Shown one piece after another: positions 30,392 to 37,241 of a stretch of DNA of 44,390 nucleotides. Under the pieces are notes generated by a model that was not told where the DNA came from, did no database searches, and was given only the letters and a program-made list of their open reading frames with translations. A program made the position numbers and the translations under genes. The first letter of the stretch is position 1; each line of letters begins with the position of its first letter. The DNA comes from a virus, in the IMG/VR virus record IMGVR_UViG_3300034102_001960, positions 1 through 44,390 of that record, one strand, 5' to 3'.

Positions 30392-30464
30392 CGATTCGTA
30401 TGGGATTTGAACCCACGATCTCTACCGTGACAGGGTAGCGCTTTAACCGCTAAGCTAACGAACC
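30392..30464 (-). tRNA. tRNA-Asp (anticodon GTC)
   Basis: 73 bases, canonical: acceptor GGTTCGT/ACGAATC, D stem GCTT/AAGC, anticodon stem CTACC/GGTAG with loop CTGTCAC, T arm GTGGG-TTCAAAT-CCCAT, discriminator G, no CCA. It lies directly downstream of the DUF932 terminator on the same strand; no separate promoter is clear. Confidence 0.95.
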
Positions 30465-30497
30465 AAATAAAAACGGGGGAGATTTTATTCTCCCCCG
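30465..30497 (-). terminator. terminator of the DUF932 gene
   Basis: Minus strand CGGGGGAG and CTCCCCCG stem, short AT loop, then GTTTTTATTT. Textbook rho-independent terminator, ending at the tRNA 5' end. Confidence 0.92.
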
Positions 30498-30512
30498 CTA
30501 GTTAGCATTTAT

Positions 30513-31520
30513 TTAAAATGCTTTTACTAACTTGAGAATTTTATTTTTCTCAGCAGTAAGAATTGGGTCAAAGCCTGAAGCACCAGCCATTAGTGTTTCA
30601 GAATTGCCACGACCTGAACGGAAATAATCAAGACGCTCAGTTAGTGCATTAAACGCACCCCACTTTGTTCCCTTGATTGTAGCGTTAGTTGGTGAGTTAT
30701 GATAAAGGTCATCAAGCAGAACAACCTTATTCTCCCATTTAGTTAGCGCAACTTTTGCTGCATCTTTGTCTGGCTTAGGATAAATTGTTTGAATCAATTT
30801 AGAAAATTCAGCATCAGTAATTGCCTGAGCAAATAAAGCCTTAGCCTCAATTTCAAATTCATCAAAGTAACCTAGAGCAAGCCCAAGAGTTTCACGAGCA
30901 ACCTGAATGCGACCTTCAACAGATTGTGTGTGACGAATCTTGAATGATTGCTTAGCATTCTTCATCGCAAGATTAAGAGTGTTTTGGCATACAACACGAA
31001 CAGGAGTAACGGCTGCTTGAACGGCAACAGAACCATCGTGTGAAGTCCATACAATTAAGTATAGTTTTGTTTGGTCATTAGCGCCTTGTGGGTCTAATAC
31101 CATTGTGCGTGGAATATCTACAGTTCCAAATACTACTTTACCCTTTTTTAGTGAGCCAGCAGATTCCCAACGGCAATCGGCGTTAGCATCGTGAATTGCA
31201 TCTGCAAATTGAAATAACTCTTCATTTTGCACAGGCTTGTAACGCTTGCCAACAGTTGCGAGAACATCAGTTCCACCATTGAATGGATTTGTGCGTAACA
31301 CTAAAGAAGCATCAGATACATCTTTAAATGATTCTGGGATATATTCAGTAATTGGAGATAAGCGAACATTCCAATTTGCTAACTTTGCCTCTTCAAGCAT
31401 TGTAGCGGTTGTAACTTCTTCATCTTTTGTGAAGATGCGGTTTGCAAGGTTGTGCCAAGCAGGAGCGCCACGAAGAGCGAAAGCAACTTCGCCATTTTCG
31501 ATTTCGAGATTATGAGCCAT
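30513..31520 (-). CDS. DUF932 phage/plasmid-like protein
   Basis: 335 residues, full length. MAHNLEIENG...FALRGAPAWHNL, GKRYKPVQNEELFQFADAI, AAVTPVRVVCQNTLNLA and the C-terminal NATIKGTKWGAFNALTERLDYFRSGRG match the DUF932 family (TIGR03299 type), found on phages and plasmids, role unknown. Monocistronic, between a TGTCRG promoter and a strong terminator. Codon use suggests high expression. Confidence 0.9.
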   Translation of the reverse strand: MAHNLEIENGEVAFALRGAPAWHNLANRIFTKDEEVTTATMLEEAKLANWNVRLSPITEYIPESFKDVSDASLVLRTNPFNGGTDVLATVGKRYKPVQNEELFQFADAIHDANADCRWESAGSLKKGKVVFGTVDIPRTMVLDPQGANDQTKLYLIVWTSHDGSVAVQAAVTPVRVVCQNTLNLAMKNAKQSFKIRHTQSVEGRIQVARETLGLALGYFDEFEIEAKALFAQAITDAEFSKLIQTIYPKPDKDAAKVALTKWENKVVLLDDLYHNSPTNATIKGTKWGAFNALTERLDYFRSGRGNSETLMAGASGFDPILTAEKNKILKLVKAF

Positions 31521-31548
31521 TTTTTACCTTTCGTTTGTTGTTAGATTT

Positions 31549-31570
31549 ATTATAACAGGTGGCACTGACA
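31549..31570 (-). promoter_or_regulatory. TGTCRG-type promoter (DUF932 gene)
   Basis: Minus strand TGTCAG (31565-31570), 10 bases, TATAAT (31549-31554). A TAGACA lies 17 bases upstream of the -10. Leader contains AACGAAAGG. Confidence 0.78.
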
Positions 31571-31625
31571 TTGTCTAGGATTAGTTATAATATGTCCGAA
31601 TTGTGCGGTGTGAGTAATCTCACAG

Positions 31626-31684
31626 AATTCCAGGGATATCCACAGCCTCACTTAAAACTGTGGATAACCCCGCAGCTCTGCGGG
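31626..31684. repeat. dispersed intergenic module B
   Basis: AATTCCAGGG (31626-31635), TGTGGATAA (31659-31667) and the hairpin CCCCGCAGCTCTGCGGG (31668-31684). Same parts in the same order as the module at 33679. Confidence 0.75.
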
Positions 31685-31731
31685 CAAATTAAGGGAAATA
31701 GGGCGGGGAAATAGATAAGCCCGCCCTAAGA

Positions 31732-31965
31732 TTATTTACAGAGAGACTTTACGTAATTAACTGTTTCCATAGGAAAGAATGCTGCAGAAGTTTTCTTTTT
31801 GTTTTGTTGATCAAATACAAAAGCTTTAACATTTCCATCAAATCGTTTTAGATTTGAGAACACGAGTTCTTTTAGACTTTCGTTATCGTATCCTTCGTCT
31901 GAATAAATCGTTAAATCATTTGCCTTTACTTCATCATACATTTCTATCTTAAATCTGTTTAGCAT
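31732..31965 (-). CDS. hypothetical protein
   Basis: 77 residues. Alpha/beta (MLNRFKIEMYDEVKANDLTIYSDEGYDNESLKELVFSNL); basic QQNKKKTS stretch. Own promoter. Function unknown. Confidence 0.7.
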   Translation of the reverse strand: MLNRFKIEMYDEVKANDLTIYSDEGYDNESLKELVFSNLKRFDGNVKAFVFDQQNKKKTSAAFFPMETVNYVKSLCK

Positions 31966-31994
31966 TTGTATTACCTTTGTTAGTAGGGATAAAA

Positions 31995-32023
31995 ATTATA
32001 CCATAAGGGGTGGGTGTTGTCTA
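31995..32023 (-). promoter_or_regulatory. minus-strand promoter inside a terminator hairpin
   Basis: TAGACA (32018-32023), 17-base spacer, TATAAT (31995-32000) on the minus strand. The -35 lies in the loop of the hairpin at 32003-32045. Confidence 0.72.
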
Positions 32024-32045
32024 TCGCCCACGCACCCACCCTTAT
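32003..32045 (-). terminator. terminator of the coiled-coil gene
   Basis: Arms ATAAGGGGTGGGTG and CACCCACCCTTAT (13 bp with one bulged G), 11 bases past the stop at 32056. Confidence 0.75.
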
Positions 32046-32055
32046 GATTATCTAA

Positions 32056-32478
32056 TTAGAGATAACGAGCAATAGCGTTGTAAGTGCTTGTGCTTACTGT
32101 GTCCTCATCGGTCATTTTGAGAATACGGATAGCATTTTCCATTTCCTCTTTCATTTCACGATAAGTATGAGCATGTAGTTGCTCAAAATCTCTTTGAGGC
32201 TCAGCAGGGAACTCACCATCTTTTACTGTTAGGTCAAAATCTACATTGAGATTTTTTGTCCACTCACGATAATTGGTGCGTAGGTTTTCTGCCTTTGAGA
32301 TGTTGGCGATAGCATAAGAGAAAAGTTCCTTTTTCCATTTCTCAATAGATTTTTGGAACTTTGCTTCGTTTTCATCTTGCTTTTTATAGTCAGCCTCTAA
32401 TTTGGCTAATCTTGTTTCTAAGGCTTTGATAACCTTAGTAGTAGCGATTTTTACCTGTATTGCTTTGCCTCTTGCCAT
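32056..32478 (-). CDS. coiled-coil protein of unknown function
   Basis: 140 residues. A basic N-terminus is followed by a long charged coiled coil (about 18-75), then an acidic FPAEPQRDFEQLHAH region and a terminal helix. CGAAAGGAAA ribosome binding site. No family recognised. Confidence 0.72.
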   Translation of the reverse strand: MARGKAIQVKIATTKVIKALETRLAKLEADYKKQDENEAKFQKSIEKWKKELFSYAIANISKAENLRTNYREWTKNLNVDFDLTVKDGEFPAEPQRDFEQLHAHTYREMKEEMENAIRILKMTDEDTVSTSTYNAIARYL

Positions 32479-32515
32479 TTGTGTTTCCTTTCGTTGGTTG
32501 GTTGTTGTTATGAGT

Positions 32516-32537
32516 ATTATAGCAGGAGGGTCTGACG
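32516..32537 (-). promoter_or_regulatory. TGTCRG-type promoter with its box in a hairpin loop
   Basis: Minus strand CGTCAG (32532-32537), 10 bases, TATAAT (32516-32521). The box is the loop of the perfect 11-bp hairpin at 32522-32547. Confidence 0.72.
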
Positions 32538-32547
32538 ACCCTCCTGC
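32522..32547 (-). terminator. hairpin terminator overlapping a promoter
   Basis: Perfect 11-bp arms GCAGGAGGGTC and GACCCTCCTGC with a 4-base loop, 10 bases past the stop at 32557. The -10 of the next gene follows immediately. Confidence 0.75.
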
Positions 32548-32556
32548 CCTAAATTA

Positions 32557-32736
32557 CTAGCCCAGTAGCGTTTTAGCGGATACTGAAGTCCAACGAGTTT
32601 CTTTCGTTGGCATTTCTAGTAGCACACGCACCGAGCCAGATGCCTGTGGGTGTATCTCTTTGATAACACCTGTTCTTTTTGACTTTAGGGTGGTGAATAA
32701 ATCGCCAACCTGATAGAGTTTTCCTTCTATTGTCAT
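32557..32736 (-). CDS. small beta-barrel-like protein
   Basis: 59 residues from ATG 32736 with AAAGAGG upstream. YQVGDLFTTLKSKRTGVIKEIH...VRVLLEM suggests an SH3-like barrel. Function unknown. Confidence 0.65.
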   Translation of the reverse strand: MTIEGKLYQVGDLFTTLKSKRTGVIKEIHPQASGSVRVLLEMPTKETRWTSVSAKTLLG

Positions 32737-32762
32737 TTTGCCTCTTTTCTTTGTTAGGTTGT

Positions 32763-32784
32763 ATTGTAGCATTGGGGTCTGACA
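32763..32784 (-). promoter_or_regulatory. TGTCRG-type promoter (gene at 32736)
   Basis: Minus strand TGTCAG (32779-32784), 10 bases, TACAAT (32763-32768). Confidence 0.75.
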
Positions 32785-32829
32785 TTAGTCTAGCCTTATC
32801 TCAGTATTTGAGAATATTAGTGTGTGATG

Positions 32830-33099
32830 CTAATCACTTTCAGGTAGCCAAAACTCTAAGTGGTGTTGGTCTATGATAGCGTGAGCGGGGGCTGTATCTA
32901 ATCCTTTATAAGATACGCCTTCAGGCATCTTTATCTGTCGATCAAAATCCTCATCATAGTATGCGTCAATAGCATCTATGCAAGGTTGCACCATAGATAT
33001 TGGAACGGGCGGGTAATGATTACCTTGTAAGTGATAGGCTAATTGTGTTTCTAAATCTAACACACTATCTTGTATTCCTAATGCAGTTATGCTTCCCAT
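32830..33099 (-). CDS. hypothetical protein
   Basis: 89 residues; follows the 33100-33375 gene with no gap. Asp/His-rich (DQHHLEFWLPESD at the end). Function unknown. Confidence 0.68.
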   Translation of the reverse strand: MGSITALGIQDSVLDLETQLAYHLQGNHYPPVPISMVQPCIDAIDAYYDEDFDRQIKMPEGVSYKGLDTAPAHAIIDQHHLEFWLPESD

Positions 33100-33375
33100 T
33101 TATTTATCCTCTTCTAGTATAGTTTCTGATAGGTTGTCCATTTCGTCTATTGTAGCGCATAGCACCGACATTTCCTCTTTGCTTAGGCAGACCTTAGTTA
33201 CTAGGTCGGCTACTTTGCTAGATAGGGCTGTGGAATACATAAATAAATACTTAGCAAAAGTTTCATCTGATAGTTCATTTCTGCGTTCATGGAGTTCGCC
33301 TGCTAATCCCATAATTTCATCGTCAAAAATACTATCTTTGGTTGCGTCAAGTATCCCGATAGCAGTTGCTAACAT
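33100..33375 (-). CDS. hypothetical helical protein
   Basis: 91 residues, acidic and helical. Overlaps the upstream stop (TAATG at 33375). Function unknown. Confidence 0.7.
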   Translation of the reverse strand: MLATAIGILDATKDSIFDDEIMGLAGELHERRNELSDETFAKYLFMYSTALSSKVADLVTKVCLSKEEMSVLCATIDEMDNLSETILEEDK

Positions 33376-33581
33376 TATTTCACAACCTTTAGTGTTGCAT
33401 AAGAGTTGCCTGCGTTTAGATTATCTATAAGTGGCATAATATCGGGAACGAGTAAAGTGTGTAGCATGCCTTCCAATAATTGTGCCTGCATATCTTTATC
33501 TAATTCTAGTAATCGTTGTGCGGTTGGGTTGGTCTCATCTAACTCTGTAATAAATCTAAGAGAGTGTTCTACTGTTTTCAT
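33375..33581 (-). CDS. hypothetical helical protein
   Basis: 68 residues (MKTVEHSLRFITELDETNPTAQRLLEL...). First gene of a three-gene unit; ACGAAAGG ribosome binding site. Confidence 0.7.
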   Translation of the reverse strand: MKTVEHSLRFITELDETNPTAQRLLELDKDMQAQLLEGMLHTLLVPDIMPLIDNLNAGNSYATLKVVK

Positions 33582-33608
33582 TTTAGCCTTTCGTTGTTGG
33601 ATAAGAGT

Positions 33609-33630
33609 ATTTTACCATTAGCCACCGACA
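33609..33630 (-). promoter_or_regulatory. TGTCRG-type promoter (gene at 33581)
   Basis: Minus strand TGTCGG (33625-33630), 10 bases, TAAAAT (33609-33614). Confidence 0.7.
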
Positions 33631-33678
33631 TCACCTAATCCATTATGGGCGTGTCTCAGCTTTTGTGATAATACTCAC

Positions 33679-33770
33679 AATTCCAGGGGTTGTGGATAAC
33701 CCTCATAACCCTGTGGATAACCCCGCAGATATGTGCGGGAGCTTGCTAATTTGTCAAGCCGACACGCCGT
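33679..33770. repeat. dispersed intergenic module C
   Basis: AATTCCAGGG (33679-33688), two TGTGGATAA boxes (33691-33699, 33712-33720), hairpin CCCCGCAGATATGTGCGGG (33721-33739), then TTGTCAAGCCGACACGCCGT ending at 33770. The last 20 bases recur exactly at 36200-36219. Confidence 0.78.
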
Positions 33771-33865
33771 TACAGCTTGGTTATTACATATGCGGCTAAT
33801 AAAATTGGCAGAATAGATATAAGAATCATCATTGATCCGCCAATAACACCAATCACCTCATACAT
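33770..33865 (-). CDS. single-helix membrane microprotein
   Basis: 31 residues, nearly all hydrophobic (MYEVIGVIGGSMMILISILPILLAAYVITKL). TAATG overlap with the gp88-like stop. Function unknown. Confidence 0.6.
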   Translation of the reverse strand: MYEVIGVIGGSMMILISILPILLAAYVITKL

Positions 33866-34617
33866 TATTTTTTACTCGCAGAAAATCTTATATCTGCTTT
33901 ACCATAAACACACAGGCCACATGATACACACGCACTGCCTGCGCTTGAGATAAGCGGAATACTTTTCATATTTTCAGGGCACTTAGCGCCAGGCTTACCC
34001 GTTAATTCTTTCATTGTATCTTCGGTAGCAGAAAATGTTTTTCCTAGATAGGCAAGCCGAATTTTAGAATTAGTTTTCAAATCGAATGCAATTTCTTTAT
34101 TCTCATCATCCGTTGAATAGTACAGTGATAGATTAGATATATCTTTTAGAATAAGCGCTGCGTCCTTGACACGTGTATACACCCAAAATTGAATATCTGA
34201 ATGCTTTTCAATAACAGTCTTCCACGCATATGTATAGGTATCGTTAAAAAAATCTCCGTCCCAGTGGATACGGAATAACTTAGGCGCATTTTTTTTATCA
34301 CAATCAGCAATAAAATCTATGATCATATCATCCAATAGGGCCACCATTGTGTCATTGTCCGCATTGCGTAACAATTCCCAATTGTGTAATAAGTTAGCCT
34401 TTACTGCTTTGTATAGTTTTTCAAGTTTCCCAGCGTAGCAAACAGTCTCACAGATAGACGTAGCACCAGGACATGAAAAATCTTTTCCTGCGGGTAATCC
34501 GAACGTGTTCGCAATTGCGGCTTGCTTTCCATTTTTTGTGACAAGGTTAGCCACCTTTCTATCATTAGATCTTTTTAATTTTACCATAGGGGCAATTATA
34601 TCGGTTAGGTCTGACAT
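33865..34617 (-). CDS. gp88-like protein
   Basis: 250 residues from ATG 34617 with GGGGGAT upstream. Family marks of mycobacteriophage gp88-type proteins: FSCPGATSICETVCYAGKL near residue 48, LFRIHWDGDFFNDTYTYAWKTVIEKH, FWVYTR, and a C-terminal CVSCGLCVYG cluster. The Cys arrangement suggests an Fe-S protein of TIM-barrel type; no reaction is known. Confidence 0.82.
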   Translation of the reverse strand: MSDLTDIIAPMVKLKRSNDRKVANLVTKNGKQAAIANTFGLPAGKDFSCPGATSICETVCYAGKLEKLYKAVKANLLHNWELLRNADNDTMVALLDDMIIDFIADCDKKNAPKLFRIHWDGDFFNDTYTYAWKTVIEKHSDIQFWVYTRVKDAALILKDISNLSLYYSTDDENKEIAFDLKTNSKIRLAYLGKTFSATEDTMKELTGKPGAKCPENMKSIPLISSAGSACVSCGLCVYGKADIRFSASKK

Positions 34618-34760
34618 TATAAATCCCCCATTTCTGCATCGGCCATGCGTGACATCATGCGCCACATATCTTGCTTAATAGCTTCATCGGATCCATAAAG
34701 AGATCCATCGCAATCATTCATTTCGTGCCCGCAGCATGGGAAGTCTTCGCATATATTCAT
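34617..34760 (-). CDS. zinc microprotein
   Basis: 47 residues from ATG 34760, with AACGAAAGG upstream. C-x5-CCGHEMNDC pattern, then a Met/Arg-rich helix. TAATG overlap with the gp88-like gene. Confidence 0.62.
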   Translation of the reverse strand: MNICEDFPCCGHEMNDCDGSLYGSDEAIKQDMWRMMSRMADAEMGDL

Positions 34761-34788
34761 AAGTTGACCTTTCGTTGGTTGAATTGAT

Positions 34789-34810
34789 AGTATATCAGGT
34801 CTGACTGACA
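34789..34810 (-). promoter_or_regulatory. TGTCRG-type promoter (gene at 34760)
   Basis: Minus strand TGTCAG (34805-34810), 10 bases, TATACT (34789-34794). Confidence 0.72.
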
Positions 34811-35036
34811 TTTATTACAAAACACCCCAGTTTTCAGGGTGTTTTTAATCACACTCTTAACGACACGCCCGACCCCGCACCTATGCGGGCGACACGCCCG
34901 ACTGCGTTGCAAGCTGCGACACGCCCGATATTATATTAGATCAGATTTTTTATGTTTTATTTTGCGTGTGTATTTTTTTTTATTGCGAACAGGTTGCGCC
35001 GCATTACTACGGCGCAATTCCTGAATTCGTTTTACT
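34811..35036. repeat. dispersed intergenic module D
   Basis: No gene. Three CGACACGCCCGA copies (about 34861, 34891, 34917), a CCCCGCACCTATGCGGG hairpin (about 34873-34889) and a separate 8-bp hairpin TTGCGCCG/CGGCGCAA (34994-35017). GC-rich islands in AT-rich DNA. Confidence 0.7.
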
Positions 35037-35228
35037 TTATTTTGAAGAGAAGTTAGGAACACGATACCCACTCGCTTTGTGAAATCTTGTTACATCAAAT
35101 CGCTCATTATCTTTCGCAAACATTTCTGCGAAATCATTTACGACTTTAGAAAAAACAGCAGGGTGAATTTTATTACTAGCATAATTTAGAATTTCAGCAG
35201 TAGCAATATAATCTTTACGGGTCATCAT
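35037..35228 (-). CDS. hypothetical protein
   Basis: 63 residues (62 if the second Met is used). MTRKDYIATAEILNYASNKIHPAVFSKVVNDFAEMFAKDN: small helical protein of a type seen in other phages. Overlaps the upstream stop. Confidence 0.7.
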   Translation of the reverse strand: MMTRKDYIATAEILNYASNKIHPAVFSKVVNDFAEMFAKDNERFDVTRFHKASGYRVPNFSSK

Positions 35229-35425
35229 TTCTGCGACACCAATCCAATCCGATTAAAGTTTTTAGTATACATTTTGCCCGTTGGCAAAGATAAATTATAT
35301 GTTGCGAATTCGTTAGCAAATCCGACATCATAACATTTTGCGAAAGCCTCAAACGCTTGTAAAGCGTCAGCGAATTTGTGTGTGTATTCTAATTGTCCGT
35401 CATAGTAAGTATCTAGTCTATACAT
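35225..35425 (-). CDS. hypothetical protein
   Basis: 66 residues from ATG 35425 (TAATG overlap with the upstream stop). MYRLDTYYDGQLEYTHKFADALQAFEAF. Function unknown. Confidence 0.66.
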   Translation of the reverse strand: MYRLDTYYDGQLEYTHKFADALQAFEAFAKCYDVGFANEFATYNLSLPTGKMYTKNFNRIGLVSQK

Positions 35426-35556
35426 TAGAAACCCCATGTTTCTTTAACGCAATCGCAACTTTCAACATCATAATTCTTTTCATCACCAAAGAATACGAAG
35501 CCAGCACCGCCACACTCATCACAAGCGACCCCGATTATTTCTGCTAGATTTCCCAT
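35425..35556 (-). CDS. zinc microprotein
   Basis: 43 residues: CDECGGAGFV and CDC (DnaJ-like Cys-Gly spacing). First gene of a three-gene unit. Confidence 0.62.
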   Translation of the reverse strand: MGNLAEIIGVACDECGGAGFVFFGDEKNYDVESCDCVKETWGF

Positions 35557-35591
35557 TTATAGTTTTCCTTTCGTAGTTTGTTATTGGTTAA

Positions 35592-35613
35592 ATTATAGCC
35601 TAAGCCACCGACA
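35592..35613 (-). promoter_or_regulatory. TGTCRG-type promoter (gene at 35556)
   Basis: Minus strand TGTCGG (35608-35613), 10 bases, TATAAT (35592-35597); leader has ACGAAAGGAAAA. Confidence 0.78.
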
Positions 35614-35632
35614 ATTTCGGGAAAGACACGCC

Positions 35633-35755
35633 CTAGAGCGCACCTTCCTGAAATAATCCGATTTCTAAATCTAACATTTCTGCGGGTGTTGCTTCGGATA
35701 AATCTACCCAGCCAGCACCCTCATCATTTATTCTAAAGATTTCTACATATCCCAT
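35633..35755 (-). CDS. hypothetical acidic microprotein
   Basis: 40 residues (MGYVEIFRINDEGAGWVDLSEATPAEM...). Starts directly after the upstream stop. Function unknown. Confidence 0.6.
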   Translation of the reverse strand: MGYVEIFRINDEGAGWVDLSEATPAEMLDLEIGLFQEGAL

Positions 35756-35953
35756 TTATTCACCTACCTTAACCGCAATTATGCGATAGTGGTCTTTATA
35801 AGAATGCGGTGTGCGAATTAAAACACGATACGCTTCTTTATCATTACCAAACCAATGGTCGGTTTTTTCACCGCTAATAATTTCTCCATTAAGAGAATTA
35901 GAGCGATATTGCTTACCTTGTAAAAGGTTTTCTATTGTGTATAAGTTAGCCAT
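35756..35953 (-). CDS. small beta-rich protein
   Basis: 65 residues from ATG 35953 with CGAAAGGAAG upstream. GKQYRSNSLNGEIISGEKTDHWFGNDKEAYRVLIRT. Function unknown. Confidence 0.66.
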   Translation of the reverse strand: MANLYTIENLLQGKQYRSNSLNGEIISGEKTDHWFGNDKEAYRVLIRTPHSYKDHYRIIAVKVGE

Positions 35954-35982
35954 TGTTAGCCACTTCCTTTCGTTATACCGCA

Positions 35983-36004
35983 ATTATAGCGGAAGCCACC
36001 GACA
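35983..36004 (-). promoter_or_regulatory. TGTCRG-type promoter (gene at 35953)
   Basis: Minus strand TGTCGG (35999-36004), 10 bases, TATAAT (35983-35988). Confidence 0.78.
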
Positions 36005-36079
36005 ATTCTCTACTTACTAGCCAGTAATTCCACATTTTGAGACGCTCAAGTCATGTGTTCTTAATCACATTAGGGCTGT

Positions 36080-36219
36080 GGACGACACGCCCGACACGCC
36101 ACGACACGCCCGAAAGTTATCCACAAAATCCAGGGTGATTTATATCACCCCCTTAACGACACGCCCGACCCCGTAGCTATGTGGGGGATCGGCTCGATTT
36201 TGTCAAGCCGACACGCCGT
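36080..36219. repeat. dispersed intergenic module E
   Basis: Three GACACGCC-type copies, perfect DnaA box TTATCCACA (36117-36125), AATCCAGGG (about 36127), CTTAACGACACGCCCGACCC (about 36151), a CCCCGTAGCTATGTGGGGG hairpin and TTGTCAAGCCGACACGCCGT (36200-36219). Confidence 0.78.
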
Positions 36220-36318
36220 CTATTCTTTGTGAGTTTGCTCACATACGCATTTAGTATATGCGCCCGCATTTAACCTGCCACAATTAGGGCAGGTATAAAA
36301 TCCGCTAGGGTTAGCCAT
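36220..36318 (-). CDS. zinc-ribbon microprotein
   Basis: 32 residues: YTCPNCGRLNAGAYTKCVCEQ, a minimal four-Cys ribbon. Function unknown. Confidence 0.62.
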   Translation of the reverse strand: MANPSGFYTCPNCGRLNAGAYTKCVCEQTHKE

Positions 36319-36471
36319 TTATTTATCTCTCCTAAGTAATGCGATAGAATAAATAAAACCAATAGAGCCAACTAGTAGCCATGTCGGGATATCTATACCG
36401 ACACCATTAGGCCATAGCCCGTTAATGTATAGAGAAAAGTATTCGCTATCTAATAACAATTCTAAGTTCAT
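36319..36471 (-). CDS. small membrane protein
   Basis: 50 residues: acidic N-terminus outside, one helix (WLLVGSIGFIYSIALL), RRDK end. TAATG overlap with the upstream stop. Confidence 0.6.
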   Translation of the reverse strand: MNLELLLDSEYFSLYINGLWPNGVGIDIPTWLLVGSIGFIYSIALLRRDK

Positions 36472-36644
36472 TATTCGTATGCCTCCCAATCTAATGTTAA
36501 TTCTTTCTCGATTATTTCATCAAGGCTAACGATATCGCTATCGCTAATCGCCTCAGCGTTAATCTTATCTAACGCCTCTTCTTCATCTAGATAGACATAA
36601 GCGTCTGCTATATCCGCTTGGATAGTATCCCATTTAGTCATCAT
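36471..36644 (-). CDS. acidic hypothetical protein
   Basis: 57 residues, highly acidic and helical (VYLDEEEALDKINAEAISDSDIVSLDEIIEKE). TAATG-coupled on both sides. Confidence 0.62.
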   Translation of the reverse strand: MMTKWDTIQADIADAYVYLDEEEALDKINAEAISDSDIVSLDEIIEKELTLDWEAYE

Positions 36645-36805
36645 TAGTTATTCACCTGCTCTATCTTGTGTATTAGGTATTCGAATTTTAACGGAGGGTT
36701 TGCCTCGTTTAATTCATTAACTAGAGCGATAATTTCTTTAATGCTCTTAGCGGTTAGTGTGCCCTTCTGTAAAGAGCCTTGCCAAATTGAGTAGGTTAGT
36801 TTCAT
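36644..36805 (-). CDS. hypothetical protein
   Basis: 53 residues (MKLTYSIWQGSLQKGTLTAKSIKEIIALVNELNEANPP...). Overlaps neighbours at both ends. Function unknown. Confidence 0.62.
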   Translation of the reverse strand: MKLTYSIWQGSLQKGTLTAKSIKEIIALVNELNEANPPLKFEYLIHKIEQVNN

Positions 36806-36918
36806 TAGTTATTACCTCCATTAACAATAGCACCGACAATAGCAATTATAGTTATCGTGCCTAACACGATAGGCAAAACAATGTGAGGATAATCCTCTAC
36901 CCAATCAAAAAATAACAT
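36805..36918 (-). CDS. single-helix membrane microprotein
   Basis: 37 residues; hydrophobic core HIVLPIVLGTITIIAIVGAIV. Coupled on both sides. Confidence 0.6.
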   Translation of the reverse strand: MLFFDWVEDYPHIVLPIVLGTITIIAIVGAIVNGGNN

Positions 36919-37010
36919 TAGTTAGCCTCGCTCTCGTCTATGTCGAACATTTCAGCAAACACTTTGTTTGCTTGTTGTAAGGCCTCTAGTGCCTCGTTTA
37001 GTTTATCCAT
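36918..37010 (-). CDS. acidic microprotein
   Basis: 30 residues (MDKLNEALEALQQANKVFAEMFDI...), one amphipathic helix. First gene of a six-gene unit. AGAAGGA ribosome binding site. Confidence 0.58.
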   Translation of the reverse strand: MDKLNEALEALQQANKVFAEMFDIDESEAN

Positions 37011-37047
37011 TTTCTGTCCTTCTTTCGTTAGTTTGTTTATTAAGGTA

Positions 37048-37075
37048 AGACTATCATTAGCAACCGACATTATCA
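37048..37075 (-). promoter_or_regulatory. TGTCRG-type promoter (gene at 37010)
   Basis: Minus strand TTGATA, then TGTCGG (37064-37069) within a 17-base spacer, then TAGTCT (37048-37053). Box-to-(-10) distance is again 10. A GCGACA/TGTCGC hairpin lies just upstream. Confidence 0.6.
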
Positions 37076-37091
37076 AGCGACACGCTGTCGC

Positions 37092-37241
37092 CTATTCTGT
37101 GACCTTAGTCACAGTAGGGAGAGAGATTAAGTAGCGTAGCAATACCTTACGCTCATAGGTAGTTAATTCGGGGTGATTAGAAACCACGCCACCATTTTGG
37201 TATTCCCAAACAATTTTATTAAAAGTTTTTTCGGATAACAT
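37092..37241 (-). CDS. hypothetical protein
   Basis: 49 residues from ATG 37241 (TAATG overlap). MLSEKTFNKIVWEYQNGGVVSNHPELTTYERKVLLRYL; possibly a small helix-turn-helix-like protein. Function unknown. Confidence 0.62.
   Translation of the reverse strand: MLSEKTFNKIVWEYQNGGVVSNHPELTTYERKVLLRYLISLPTVTKVTE

Noticed and set aside
33089-33621. Plus-strand ORFs of 71-113 codons
   Set aside because: Ser/Ile-rich antisense shadows of acidic minus-strand genes.
28513-33688. AATTCCAGGG repeats as CRISPR repeats
   Set aside because: Copies are kilobases apart, only 10 bases long, and sit in gene borders; no array.
31659-33720. True chromosomal-type oriC
   Set aside because: DnaA-like boxes are present but are spread over separate promoter regions, with no dnaA gene or clear AT-rich unwinding element beside them; kept only as part of the repeat modules.
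34839-35024. 61-codon plus-strand ORF
   Set aside because: It runs through the GACACGCC repeats and hairpins of intergenic module D and has no start signal.
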